A stretch of DNA of 7,975 nt from Phycisphaerae bacterium (lineage in GTDB: Bacteria > Planctomycetota > Phycisphaerae > Sedimentisphaerales > Anaerohalosphaeraceae), in contig JAIPFN010000271.1 in NCBI GenBank assembly GCA_021736615.1, forward strand, positions 1 to 7,975. The letters run 5' to 3'. Position numbers and translations under genes: made by a program. Of the stretch, positions 1-5,959 are shown piece by piece. Positions within the stretch are counted from its first letter, which is position 1; each line of letters begins with the position of its first letter. A model generated the notes under the pieces. It worked only from the letters and a program-made list of their open reading frames with translations. It made no database searches and was not told the DNA's origin.

Positions 1-331
1 GAATAAACCACTTCTCAAGGATCGCAAGCTGCTTTTGAGCACTCTCGAACATGGCCATACGGTTGGCGTTGGACTGGAAGATCGTATCGGAAGACTTGGA
101 TTTTTCAAGCTGGGCCTTATCCAGTTTCTCACGTTCGGCAAGGCTCTGCTGATGAAGCTGAACCGCAAGAACAAAGAAGATCAACGCACCGCCAAGTATC
201 TGCCAGCCAAGTGCAACCGAAGCAGTTGCCCCCGAAAAAACTCCAATAAGCAGCGTGGCCACAAAGAAGATTATGCTCAATCCGAGCGACGCCAAGGCAA
301 CGTATTCAGCCCGTTTAGACGATATGTTCAT
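1..331 (-). CDS. Two-helix membrane protein with coiled coil (3' part missing)
   Basis: Open minus-strand frame of 110 codons that runs off the left edge, so the C-terminus is not in the window. The ATG at 329-331 is preceded by AGGGA about 7 bases upstream. The protein begins MNISSKRAEY, then has a hydrophobic helix at about residues 10-33 and a second at about 39-58, separated by a short Gly/Ala/Ser turn. From about residue 59 it becomes highly charged and Gln/Glu/Lys-rich (QQSLAEREKLDKAQLEKSK), as expected of a coiled coil facing the cytoplasm. This looks like a helical-hairpin membrane anchor carrying a coiled-coil domain. I recognise no family and assign no function. It is transcribed away from the ABC permease across a 361-bp spacer. 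The plus-strand frame overlapping it is a shadow: it lacks a ribosome site and a sensible hydrophobic pattern. Confidence 0.82.
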   Translation of the reverse strand, partial: MNISSKRAEYVALASLGLSIIFFVATLLIGVFSGATASVALGWQILGGALIFFVLAVQLHQQSLAEREKLDKAQLEKSKSSDTIFQSNANRMAMFESAQKQLAILEKWFI

Positions 332-428
332 GTATATTTCCCTGTTCTTAACTCAAACTAACCGAAATTAACCTGGAAAACATTGTAAGTCGTTACAGTT
401 TAAAGGTGTATTCAGCTTCCGTCTTTTC

Positions 429-493
429 GTAAAATAGCCTCGGCCATCAGGCCGAATCTCAAATTCGTAATTCGTAATTCGTAATTCGTAATT
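429..493 (+). repeat. Element A: GGCC hairpin plus AATTCGT heptamer tract
   Basis: Read on the plus strand, an A-rich lead is followed by a hairpin with stem TCGGCC at 440-445, loop ATCA, and GGCCGA at 450-455. Next come ATCTC and four perfect copies of the 7-mer AATTCGT (462-489) plus a partial fifth (490-493). The reverse complement of 431-458 matches 6827-6853 almost base for base, differing only around the loop (TGAT here, TTC there). That shows a dispersed repeat rather than a chance hairpin. It does not work as a textbook terminator, since it lies upstream of both flanking genes. Confidence 0.85.
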
Positions 494-615
494 TAAATTT
501 GTCATTATTAAAGTGCTAAAATCATTTAATAACGAACAAATTGTCGTCAAATTATGTATCCACTAATAATAAACTGCAAAATTGGTTCAAAAAATTTTAA
601 AAATTTAATTTTCAG

Positions 616-645
616 TTGCTTTTATTTTTTAATTTGGCGTAATAT
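616..645 (+). promoter_or_regulatory. Candidate sigma-70-type promoter for the permease
   Basis: TTGCTT (616-621) and TAATAT (640-645) are separated by 18 bp in an AT-rich stretch, about 47 bp upstream of the GTG start at 693. The -10 is good and the -35 is mediocre. No other candidate in the spacer is better placed. It was called by eye from consensus only. Confidence 0.35.
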
Positions 646-692
646 ACCAATATACAGCTAATAAGTGTAGTATTAAATTCAGGAAAAACACA

Positions 693-1658
693 GTGCTAAA
701 CAAACTTTTTACAGTTGCCAAAAACACTTTCACCGAAACTTTGAGACAGCCGATTTACAGCGTTATTCTTGCGTTTGCGCTGTTTTTATTCATCCTAAGC
801 CCATCGATAACGATGTACTCACTTGACGAAGACATCAAACTCCTTCGTGAGATTGGGCTTTCTACGCTCTTTATAACGGGATTGTTCATTGCAATTTTTT
901 CTGCGGCCTCGGCTGTAACCGAAGAAATAGAGTCGAAGACCATCACAACCGTGCTGTCAAAACCGATCGGACGGCCTACTTTTATCTTCGGCAAATTCCT
1001 GGGTGTTACTGTAGCAGTTTCCCTGGCACATTATATTTGTACTATAGCATACCTAATGATAGTACGCCACGGGGTGCTCGAGACGGCAACCGACACCCAC
1101 GACTGGCCGGTAATAACTGTCGCGGTGGCGGCACTGGCCGGAGCTTTCTTGCTAACTGCTTTCCTGAACTACTCTTACGACTGGAATTTCCCGGCGACAA
1201 TGGTGACCACAACAGCGATTTTCGCCACATGCGGAATGGGCGTACTGGCTCTATTCGACAAACAATGGCATTTCAACCCAGCTGAAAACCACATAGAAAT
1301 TTTTGATATTAATGCCGCAGTACTGCTTTTGCTGGCCGTGACAATCCTCGTAGCCATTGCCGTGATGTTCTCAACCCGCTTTAACGTGGTGCTAACCCTG
1401 ATTTTCTGTGTCGGGGCATTTTTATTGGGCCTGATCAGCGATTACGTCTTCTCTCGCAACGCAGACGAGCATTTATGGGCCAAAATCGGAGAAACAGTAT
1501 CGCCTAACCTGCAGGTCTTCTGGATAAGCGATGCAATTTACGAGGGCAGCGACATACCGGCCGCCTACATCCTCGATAGCGGCATTTACACGGCATTTTA
1601 TGTAGGCGCGATACTGCTCCTAGCCATAGCAATGTTCCAAAAACGCCAGGTAGGATAA
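693..1658 (+). CDS. ABC-2 type transporter permease
   Basis: Integral inner-membrane subunit of an ABC transporter (321 aa); the substrate cannot be told from sequence. The start is GTG at 693, chosen because AGGA lies 8 bases upstream (681-684) and the protein opens with the family-like MLNKLFTVAKNTFTETLRQPIY. About eight hydrophobic segments are visible, near residues 21-42, 56-74, 101-124, 138-160, 168-187, 207-226, 231-252 and 296-315. After the second lies the family's cytoplasmic coupling stretch (EEIESKTITTVLSKP, about 78-91, followed by RPTFIFGKFLG), where this class contacts its ATPase. The end, FQKRQVG, is a typical short basic tail. The overall look is that of the NosY/ABC-2 permease group. 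No ATP-binding cassette gene is adjacent on either side, so the partner ATPase must be encoded elsewhere or beyond the left edge. The gene is apparently monocistronic. Confidence 0.88.
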   Translation: MLNKLFTVAKNTFTETLRQPIYSVILAFALFLFILSPSITMYSLDEDIKLLREIGLSTLFITGLFIAIFSAASAVTEEIESKTITTVLSKPIGRPTFIFGKFLGVTVAVSLAHYICTIAYLMIVRHGVLETATDTHDWPVITVAVAALAGAFLLTAFLNYSYDWNFPATMVTTTAIFATCGMGVLALFDKQWHFNPAENHIEIFDINAAVLLLLAVTILVAIAVMFSTRFNVVLTLIFCVGAFLLGLISDYVFSRNADEHLWAKIGETVSPNLQVFWISDAIYEGSDIPAAYILDSGIYTAFYVGAILLLAIAMFQKRQVG

Positions 1659-1702
1659 CAAAAAACAACGTGCTGTTGGCATCATGGGCATTACTCCCCC
1701 AG

Positions 1703-1770
1703 AAGCGCGAGTGCGCGAGCACTCCGAATAAAACCCCAACAAAACAAAAGCGAATCCGAAATCAGAAACG
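1703..1770 (+). repeat. Element E: GNRA-capped hairpin with conserved tail
   Basis: AAGCGC (1703-1708) is followed by stem GAGTGC (1709-1714), tetraloop GCGA (1715-1718) and GCACTC (1719-1724). Then come CGAATAAAACCC (1725-1736), a run ending ACAAAAGC (1744-1751), and three imperfect heptamers (GCGAATC, CGAAATC, AGAAACG; 1750-1770). The same layout recurs on the minus strand at 5934-5886 (element C), with identical flanks and a different but still fully paired stem. The element begins 45 bp after the permease stop codon. There is no U-run after the stem, so it is not a canonical intrinsic terminator. Confidence 0.85.
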
Positions 1771-1803
1771 GTGTGGTGCTGATGCTCATTTTTCTGATGC
1801 GTA

Positions 1804-1846
1804 TAAAAAAAGCAGGGAACATCAGCATTTCGCTGGCTCCCTGCTT
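1804..1846 (-). terminator. Intrinsic terminator of the 1920-2507 gene
   Basis: Read on the minus strand, AAGCAGGGA (1846-1838) pairs with TCCCTGCTT (1818-1810), a 9-bp stem that runs straight into T7 (1810-1804). The loop contains a nested CAGC/GCTG helix (1835-1832 with 1826-1823). It lies about 74 bp beyond the stop codon of the minus-strand gene. On the plus strand no T-run follows, so it acts only leftward. Confidence 0.85.
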
Positions 1847-1919
1847 CGGTTGGGCTGTTTGATACCCGCATTGAGGGTTCTAATAGCAAAAACGAGATTT
1901 AAATAAATACAGTATTCCT

Positions 1920-2507
1920 TCAATTAACCTTAATTAACTTGCCATTGCTGTCCCAATAAAGGTTGTATTTTTTGCCGTCAATACGATCTTCAAAATGAGT
2001 AACAGTACCGTTTTTGCTGAAATAAATAATCCCATGAGGTCCGCGATATATCTCTGGGCTTTCACTGTCCGGATAAAGAGAGAATTCAAGTCGCCCTTCC
2101 CCTTCTCTGTTGATAAAATAAATTTTATCATAAGTACTGCCAAATACCTTTTGCAATGTAATTCGACCATTGGAAGTATCGATACATCTTGTTTTAGGAG
2201 GGTGAGGTCCATAAGGAATTTTTTTCACCTTCCCTTCCACGATCGCCGTCCTAATCCCTAGAAGAAAAACCTCAATGTCCTCTAAAGCCTTATTTAAATG
2301 TTCAGTAAGAATCGCCTCTTTTCCAGCCAACTGCTTGGCTAGCTGCTTAGGAATCTCAGGATCATCAAGTCTCTGTTGACCTCCCAAGTCTAATTTCTCT
2401 CTAATATCAGAACTAACAGTCTCTCGATTTTTGATGTACCCAATAAAAGCGACAACCAAAATCAGTGCTATTGCAATTATCATTAATAACTTCATCTTGT
2501 TTTTCAT
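1920..2507 (-). CDS. Membrane-anchored protein of unknown function, 195 aa
   Basis: The ATG at 2505-2507 follows AAAGGA with about 8 bases of spacing, which favours it over the in-frame ATG four codons later. A short basic start (MKNKMK) leads into one hydrophobic helix at about residues 7-24, with no clear cleavage site, so it is probably a signal anchor with the rest outside the membrane. Residues 30-95 are charged and helical (LAKQLAGKEAILTEHLNKALEDIEVFL). From about 110 to the end are repeated short beta-like strands with aromatic and Gly/Asn turns (GRITLQKVFG, KIYFINREGEGRLEFSLY, GIIYFSKNGTVTHFED, YNLYWDSNGKLIKV). This is the look of small beta-hairpin repeats such as those of YwqK/MORN-like proteins, but I cannot name the family. 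The gene stands alone between convergent and divergent neighbours and has its own terminator. Other frames over it are shadows. Confidence 0.85.
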   Translation of the reverse strand: MKNKMKLLMIIAIALILVVAFIGYIKNRETVSSDIREKLDLGGQQRLDDPEIPKQLAKQLAGKEAILTEHLNKALEDIEVFLLGIRTAIVEGKVKKIPYGPHPPKTRCIDTSNGRITLQKVFGSTYDKIYFINREGEGRLEFSLYPDSESPEIYRGPHGIIYFSKNGTVTHFEDRIDGKKYNLYWDSNGKLIKVN

Positions 2508-2621
2508 TTCGACATCCTTTTATAAATGAGGGAAAAACACATCTATTGTCAAATTCTTTACAGACCGCCCAGCCCGTCGCACGCACTCATGGCCAAAGCT
2601 TTAGCTTGGACAAGAGTGACA

Positions 2622-2753
2622 TCACCATTGTTTCACAAACGCATTGAAATCTTTAAGATTTATAATATCATCGGCAACCAGATCGCAAGCAGAGTTCCAC
2701 TCCGCATCCCCTGGCCCTGCCATCACACTTCCAATCAAATCGCTCCTGAAAAC
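2622..2753 (-). pseudogene. Remnant 3' end of a secreted protein gene (dockerin-like tail)
   Basis: The minus-strand frame from 2753 to the TGA at 2622-2624 reads 43 residues. Its second half is GDAEWNSACDLVADD followed by IINLKDFNAFVKQW and the stop. The segment D-L-V-A-D-D-I-I-N-L-K-D fits the dockerin/EF-hand calcium loop pattern D-x-N-x-D-x-x-I-N-x-x-D, with Val in place of Asn at the third position. A final Trp straight before the stop is typical of the C-terminal tails of many secreted planctomycete proteins (recollection of the family, not a search). In-frame stops lie just upstream (TAA at 2754-2756 and another a few codons further), and no body of the protein is attached. I read this as the leftover 3' end of a deleted or decayed gene. 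A very short functional peptide is the less likely alternative. Confidence 0.6.
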
Positions 2754-2865
2754 TTACAATATCTACAATAAGCTAAACCCGGCAAAACAGCAAGCTAAAA
2801 ACATCTCAAACATAAATTTATTTCAATATCTCATCTTCTTTCTCTTAGTTGCTTTTCATTTTTTT

Positions 2866-2959
2866 ATTAGTGTAAATTAGTGTCAATTAGTGGTTCTTTT
2901 CACCACTTACCACTTACTACTTACCACTCACGAGTATACCCGCAAAGCGGGTATACTAC
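2866..2959 (-). repeat. Element B: GTAG-footed hairpin, heptamers and decamers
   Basis: Read on the minus strand, GTAG (2959-2956) overlaps the foot of a perfect 11-bp hairpin. The arms are 2957-2947 and 2943-2933 (plus-strand AGTATACCCGC and GCGGGTATACT) with a three-base loop. Then come four heptamers, CCACTTA-type on the plus strand (2903-2930), and three decamers ATTAGTGTAA, ATTAGTGTCA and ATTAGTGGTT (2866-2895). It has the same hairpin-then-heptamer order as elements A, C, D and E, but lacks their CCGAAT junction. Confidence 0.8.
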
Positions 2960-2996
2960 CTTTGTTGAATTTAGTTTCCCTATTCTTTTGACGTTC

Positions 2997-3053
2997 AAAA
3001 AAGTGAAAAAGTGCGCAAAAGTGACCAAAAAGTGCGCAAAAAGCGCGCAAAAA
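2997..3053 (+). promoter_or_regulatory. Phased A-tracts, predicted curved DNA
   Basis: Six A-runs of 4-6 bases start at 2997, 3006, 3017, 3027, 3038 and 3049, spaced 9, 11, 10, 11 and 11 bp, about one helical turn each. The linkers are GTGCGC, GTGACC or GCGCGC. Phased A-tracts of this kind bend DNA. The array lies about 120 bp upstream of the -35 of the 3296 gene. It may equally be a degenerate tandem repeat of about 11 bp without regulatory meaning. Confidence 0.6.
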
Positions 3054-3172
3054 TGCAAATTTCTGACGTTTTTTGGGCCTAATTTCGCCCCAAAACACCC
3101 AAAAACCATAGGTGGGAAATGTCGACAATGTCCAGTATTCGCCTGTTTTTGACAAAATACCAACATCTACTC

Positions 3173-3200
3173 TTGCAATTTTTCAAAAAAAATGTACAAT
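3173..3200 (+). promoter_or_regulatory. Probable sigma-70-type promoter of the 3296 gene
   Basis: TTGCAA (3173-3178) and TACAAT (3195-3200) are separated by 16 bp, with an A8 run in the spacer and TG directly before the -10. A start near 3207 would give a leader of about 89 nt before the ATG at 3296. Both boxes match the consensus in five of six (-10) and four of six (-35) positions. Confidence 0.55.
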
Positions 3201-3235
3201 AGTTTGTAACTATAGCAGGCGCCGGCAGTCTTTTA

Positions 3236-3259
3236 TATAAAGGCCAGATATGCCTTATA
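3236..3259 (+). other. Hairpin in the 5' leader of the 3296 gene
   Basis: TATAAAGGC (3236-3244) can pair with GCCTTATA (3252-3259) with one bulged A and a seven-base loop, 22 bp upstream of the Shine-Dalgarno sequence. It matches no riboswitch class I know. It could be an mRNA-stabilising stem or chance. Confidence 0.3.
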
Positions 3260-3295
3260 AACGGTTGTAAACACTTTAAACAAGGAGTATTGTAG

Positions 3296-5197
3296 ATGTT
3301 AAGCCCGCAGCAGAAAAGAACCATCATCGTATGTATCTCGTTATTGGCAATGACTTTATCGACCACCATCCTCGCCGAAACAATAGGCCAGAAGATCATA
3401 CGCCTTCAACGCGAAAAAGAGCAAGGCAAACAATCAGACTACGACAGAAGCCAACTCCAAATAAAAGAAATCAAAAAACCAGCCGCAGAACCAGAAAAAC
3501 CGGCCTCAGAGCCCGAAAAAACCATAACAGAGCCAGAAGCTTCCTCTCCAGCAGAGCCTGTCGCAACCCCCATAATAGTGCCCTCAAAACCTGTAATCGA
3601 CGTTTCTAACTCAAACGACCCGCTCAATCTCGTCCCAGCCGATGCCCTGTTCTGTGTGCGGATAAACAACTTCGGCGACGCCCTGTCAAGGCTCGACCAG
3701 TTCCTGTTAGGCGTTATACCGATGATGCCCCCACTGACCTCGTTAGCCAACACCCAAATCGCAAACATAATCGGCAACCCAACGCTAAGCGGAATCAACT
3801 TCGACGGCAACGTCATTATATTCACTACTTTCGACCTAGCCGCCAATGAAGCAACTGATGCAATCCTTGCTCCTGTAACGAGTTATGAAGAATTTGTCAA
3901 CGGCCATCCAAATTGTTCAAAACCCGATGCCGACGGATTCCGTACTATAACCTCACAGAATACCAAGCTAGATAAGCTGATAATCGCCAGAGCCCCGGGC
4001 GGCAAATATGCATACATCACCGGAGCCGTCAATAAAGCCACCATGCTAAAATTGATAAACTCTGCAAAAACAAATTCAATGGTCGGCGTACTGACAGCCA
4101 ATGAAAAAAAACTCGCTAGTACCGCGCCGCTATGGGCTTACGGTAATTTAGAATTGATAGCCTCTAACTTCAAACCGAAGATCCGAACGTTCCTGAAATC
4201 GATACCGAAACTAGCCGGAAAAGATTCCTCTGAGATCGTCCCCAATAACATTGGCAAGTTCAAATCCGTAAGCCTGACCTTGAACCCTTCAGATCAAAAA
4301 TTAACCCTTGGACTTTCATTGACGGCCAAGCAAGGCACCGAACTTGCAAACCTCCTGGTCGCCGACCCAACCGCCAAAAAAGGCTTTGGTCTTACCGGAT
4401 ATCTCAAAAAAAATGCAATAATAAACTTAGTTGTAAAAATTAACAAACCCCTGCGTGATAAGATTATAGACCTAATAATCACTTCGACTCCACCTGAAGA
4501 CGCAACCATTGTCAAACAAATGGCAGACATTGTAGGTTCTGAAATGGCATCTTCATTGTCGTTTGCGCAAGATGGGATGTCGTATTCAAACGCAACTATT
4601 TTTCAACTTAATGATCCGCAAAAAGCATCTGACCTCTTTGATCTACAGTACAAAAAACAGGCCTCAATGCAGAACTCCGGCCCAATGAAAATAAACGGGA
4701 TCGAAACCTTCAACAATACCCGTATATACTTACAAGAACGAACAATAGCAAGGGCTTATCCGATCTCCAATAATGCAAGTACGGCAGTTTCAAGCGACAA
4801 ATTTCTTTACTGCACCGGCAGTTTAGACGAGATGAAGAAACTTATTAATAAGTCTCAGGTTCCGGTAATGAAGCCTTCGGGTGATATAGCGAAGGCACTG
4901 CAAATCGTTAACAACTCGGATAACATGGATTTCATCGCATCCTTAAACCTGCTTAGACTGGTCAAACTCGGTCTCGGCAGCAAGGCGGCCAGTTCGGGAT
5001 CAGTACCTCTAGCCCCGATCAAAGCTATTATGATTTCTGAACTTAATACTGATTTTAACAGTTGCATGGCCATTGCGGGTAAGTTTGACAGTGGAAGAGC
5101 CGATCTTTGCTTAGTACTGCCTAAAGACCATCTGATGGAAATATTCAGCTTATACTTAAAAACACAAATGAAGATGCAAAGCACACCGAAGCCTTAG
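3296..5197 (+). CDS. Secreted DUF3352-like protein, 633 aa
   Basis: The ATG at 3296 follows AAGGAG (3282-3287) with 8 bases of spacing, a strong start. The protein has a signal peptide: a basic start with K8-R9, a hydrophobic core at about 10-26, and probable cleavage after A27 (ILA-ET). Residues 28-60 are charged. Residues 61-98 form a Lys/Glu/Pro linker with an EPEKPAS/EPEKTIT/EPEASS repeat, of the kind that spans an envelope layer. From about 112 to the end is one long folded region opening with NLVPADALFCVRINNFGDALSRLDQFL. This matches the PADALFxxxVxNF start I associate with DUF3352-type exported proteins, which have no established biochemical role. No catalytic motif, lipobox or C-terminal sorting signal is visible, and no hydrophobic segment beyond the signal is long enough to be a membrane helix. 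It is probably monocistronic, with its own promoter, and converges on the minus-strand gene series 56 bp downstream. Confidence 0.85.
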   Translation: MLSPQQKRTIIVCISLLAMTLSTTILAETIGQKIIRLQREKEQGKQSDYDRSQLQIKEIKKPAAEPEKPASEPEKTITEPEASSPAEPVATPIIVPSKPVIDVSNSNDPLNLVPADALFCVRINNFGDALSRLDQFLLGVIPMMPPLTSLANTQIANIIGNPTLSGINFDGNVIIFTTFDLAANEATDAILAPVTSYEEFVNGHPNCSKPDADGFRTITSQNTKLDKLIIARAPGGKYAYITGAVNKATMLKLINSAKTNSMVGVLTANEKKLASTAPLWAYGNLELIASNFKPKIRTFLKSIPKLAGKDSSEIVPNNIGKFKSVSLTLNPSDQKLTLGLSLTAKQGTELANLLVADPTAKKGFGLTGYLKKNAIINLVVKINKPLRDKIIDLIITSTPPEDATIVKQMADIVGSEMASSLSFAQDGMSYSNATIFQLNDPQKASDLFDLQYKKQASMQNSGPMKINGIETFNNTRIYLQERTIARAYPISNNASTAVSSDKFLYCTGSLDEMKKLINKSQVPVMKPSGDIAKALQIVNNSDNMDFIASLNLLRLVKLGLGSKAASSGSVPLAPIKAIMISELNTDFNSCMAIAGKFDSGRADLCLVLPKDHLMEIFSLYLKTQMKMQSTPKP

Positions 5198-5202
5198 AAC
5201 GT

Positions 5203-5219
5203 TTAACGTGCTGCGTTAA
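5203..5219 (+). terminator. Weak hairpin between convergent genes
   Basis: TTAACG (5203-5208) pairs with CGTTAA (5214-5219) around a five-base loop just after the stop of the 633-aa gene. No T-run follows, so factor-independent termination is doubtful. It may protect the 3' end of the mRNA. Confidence 0.3.
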
Positions 5220-5253
5220 GACAATAGATCGGCAGCTATAAAAAAGGCCAGGG

Positions 5254-5796
5254 TTACTGTTTTGGTTTTCTTAGTCTGTCTGCTAATACTGCTGCTGACA
5301 GGAGGCAGGTTGCTATTATCGAGCCTACTAGTGCGTAGTCTCTCCAGCGGTATATCTCCGCTTCGGTGGCTAGGCGTTTTTTGGTTACTGCATCCCAGTA
5401 ATTATTTTCAGCCTGACCGCTTAGTTGTACATGCTCAATTACACTAGCCGGTGGAGCGGGGTCGGCGATACGCCATGCGAAGATGCCGAACATCATACAG
5501 GCAGCAAGTGCCCACGAAATCGAGATCGTTTTGAAATACGTCTTTGGACGGCGCGTACCTACCGAACCGACATGGGCAGCGATGTCTTTGAGTATCTCGG
5601 CGGAATCTGGGTCGTATGAAATGCGGTCAAGGACGGCTGTCCTTATATTGGCGGGCAAAAGGTCGGCGCGGCCTTCGGCTACGAGGGCGATGTATTCGTC
5701 GTAATCAGCTTCGGACAAATCTTCCGAGCAGGATGAAAAAGCTTGCTCGAATAAGATCCTGAGCTTTTGAACATCAGTTAAATTGTACGAGTTCAT
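5254..5796 (-). CDS. Two-helix membrane protein, putative anti-sigma factor without zinc motif
   Basis: The ATG at 5794-5796 follows AAAGGA with about 7 bases of spacing. The protein has 180 aa. Residues 1-80 form a soluble acidic, helical N-terminal domain (FEQAFSSCSEDLSEADYDEY, LPANIRTAVLDRI). Next come a membrane helix at about 90-109, a periplasmic segment of about 45 residues, a second helix at about 155-172, and a short basic tail (DRLRKPKQ). The N-terminal domain has the length and charge pattern of anti-sigma domains of the zf-HC2/ASD type, but the HxxxCxxC zinc motif is absent; C23 is the only Cys in it. The gene directly follows the ECF-like sigma gene on the same strand, the usual place of an anti-sigma factor. 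The role is therefore inferred from position and topology, not from a recognised domain. The heptamer repeat of element C directly abuts its ribosome site. Confidence 0.8.
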   Translation of the reverse strand: MNSYNLTDVQKLRILFEQAFSSCSEDLSEADYDEYIALVAEGRADLLPANIRTAVLDRISYDPDSAEILKDIAAHVGSVGTRRPKTYFKTISISWALAACMMFGIFAWRIADPAPPASVIEHVQLSGQAENNYWDAVTKKRLATEAEIYRWRDYALVGSIIATCLLSAAVLADRLRKPKQ

Positions 5797-5810
5797 TTTC
5801 TTTTCCTTTC

Positions 5811-5934
5811 AGCTATCAGCGGTCAGCAGTCAGCTATCAGCTATCAGCTTGCTGTATTTTATTGTCTAATTGCTATTTGTCAGTTGCTTTTGTTTTTTCA
5901 GGGTTTTATTCGGGCAGCTTGCGCTGCCGCGCTT
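5811..5934 (-). repeat. Element C: GNRA-capped hairpin plus heptamer tract
   Basis: On the minus strand, AAGCGC (5934-5929) is followed by stem GGCAGC (5928-5923), tetraloop GCAA (5922-5919), GCTGCC (5918-5913), CGAATAAAACCC (5912-5901) and a run ending ACAAAAGC (5893-5886). After a stretch with loose 7-bp periodicity comes a clear heptamer tract. On the plus strand this is AGCTATC, AGCGGTC, AGCAGTC, AGCTATC, AGCTATC (5811-5845) plus a partial unit. The hairpin part is homologous to element E (1703-1751). The element fills most of the 163-bp gap between the sigma gene and the putative anti-sigma gene, and ends next to the latter's ribosome site. Confidence 0.88.
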
Positions 5935-5959
5935 TTATTTGACTTTGTTAATTTTTTGA

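Larger units (their letters stand above)
332..692. other. Divergent spacer (361 bp) with repeat and promoter
   Basis: This AT-rich spacer between two divergent genes holds no credible gene. A 60-codon minus-strand frame at 368-550 is a read-through of the heptamer repeat (NYELRITNYEFEIR) and has no ribosome site. The spacer holds repeat element A (429-493), a candidate promoter for the permease (616-645), and a TACAAT box on the minus strand at 382-387. That box could be the -10 of the leftward gene, but I see no convincing -35 for it. Confidence 0.7.
2508..3295. other. Long gene-less stretch (788 bp)
   Basis: There is no intact gene here. The stretch contains, in order: the ribosome site of the leftward gene, the remnant tail of a dockerin-like gene on the minus strand (2622-2753), an AT-rich part without visible signals (about 2757-2860), repeat element B (2866-2959), a phased A-tract array (2997-3053), an imperfect TTTTGGGC hairpin (3071-3095), a promoter (3173-3200) and a structured leader before the start at 3296. 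The short plus- and minus-strand frames here, such as 2880-3152 and 2921-3166, consist largely of translated repeats and lack ribosome sites. Confidence 0.75.

Noticed and set aside
35..361. 108-codon plus-strand frame
   Set aside because: It overlaps a minus-strand frame with a ribosome site, two membrane helices and a coiled coil. The plus frame has a basic, low-complexity end and no ribosome site.
429..493. CRISPR-like or short tandem repeat array
   Set aside because: The units are 7 bp without spacers, so this is a simple tandem repeat and not a CRISPR array. The same holds for the tracts at 2903-2930, 5811-5845 and 6792-6826.
368..550. 60-codon minus-strand frame containing NYELRITNYEFEIR
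   Set aside because: It is a translation of the AATTCGT heptamer tract. The 7-bp period gives such reading frames by chance.
1778..1826. GCTGATG and CATCAGC as a possible anti-terminator pairing
   Set aside because: A 7-bp inverted repeat spans the terminator's T-run, but on the minus strand the second arm is transcribed after the terminator, so it cannot prevent termination.
2547..2552. TTGACA on the minus strand as the -35 of the 1920-2507 gene
   Set aside because: It is a perfect -35 hexamer, but the only good -10 (TATAAA) is 22 bp away and overlaps the ribosome site. No -10 lies at 16-18 bp. It is left unannotated as too weak.
2880..3166. Overlapping plus and minus frames of 75-90 codons
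   Set aside because: Both read through heptamers, the hairpin and the A-tract array. They have no ribosome sites, and the residue patterns (KKCAKVTKKCAK, FCALFGHFCALF) only reflect the 11-bp repeat.
3201..3295. Riboswitch in the leader of the 633-aa protein gene
   Set aside because: A bulged hairpin is present, but no conserved core of any riboswitch class I know is visible.
5670..5730. Zinc-binding HxxxCxxC motif in the putative anti-sigma protein
   Set aside because: Looked for and not found: the soluble domain has one Cys and no suitable His, so the anti-sigma call rests on position and topology only.
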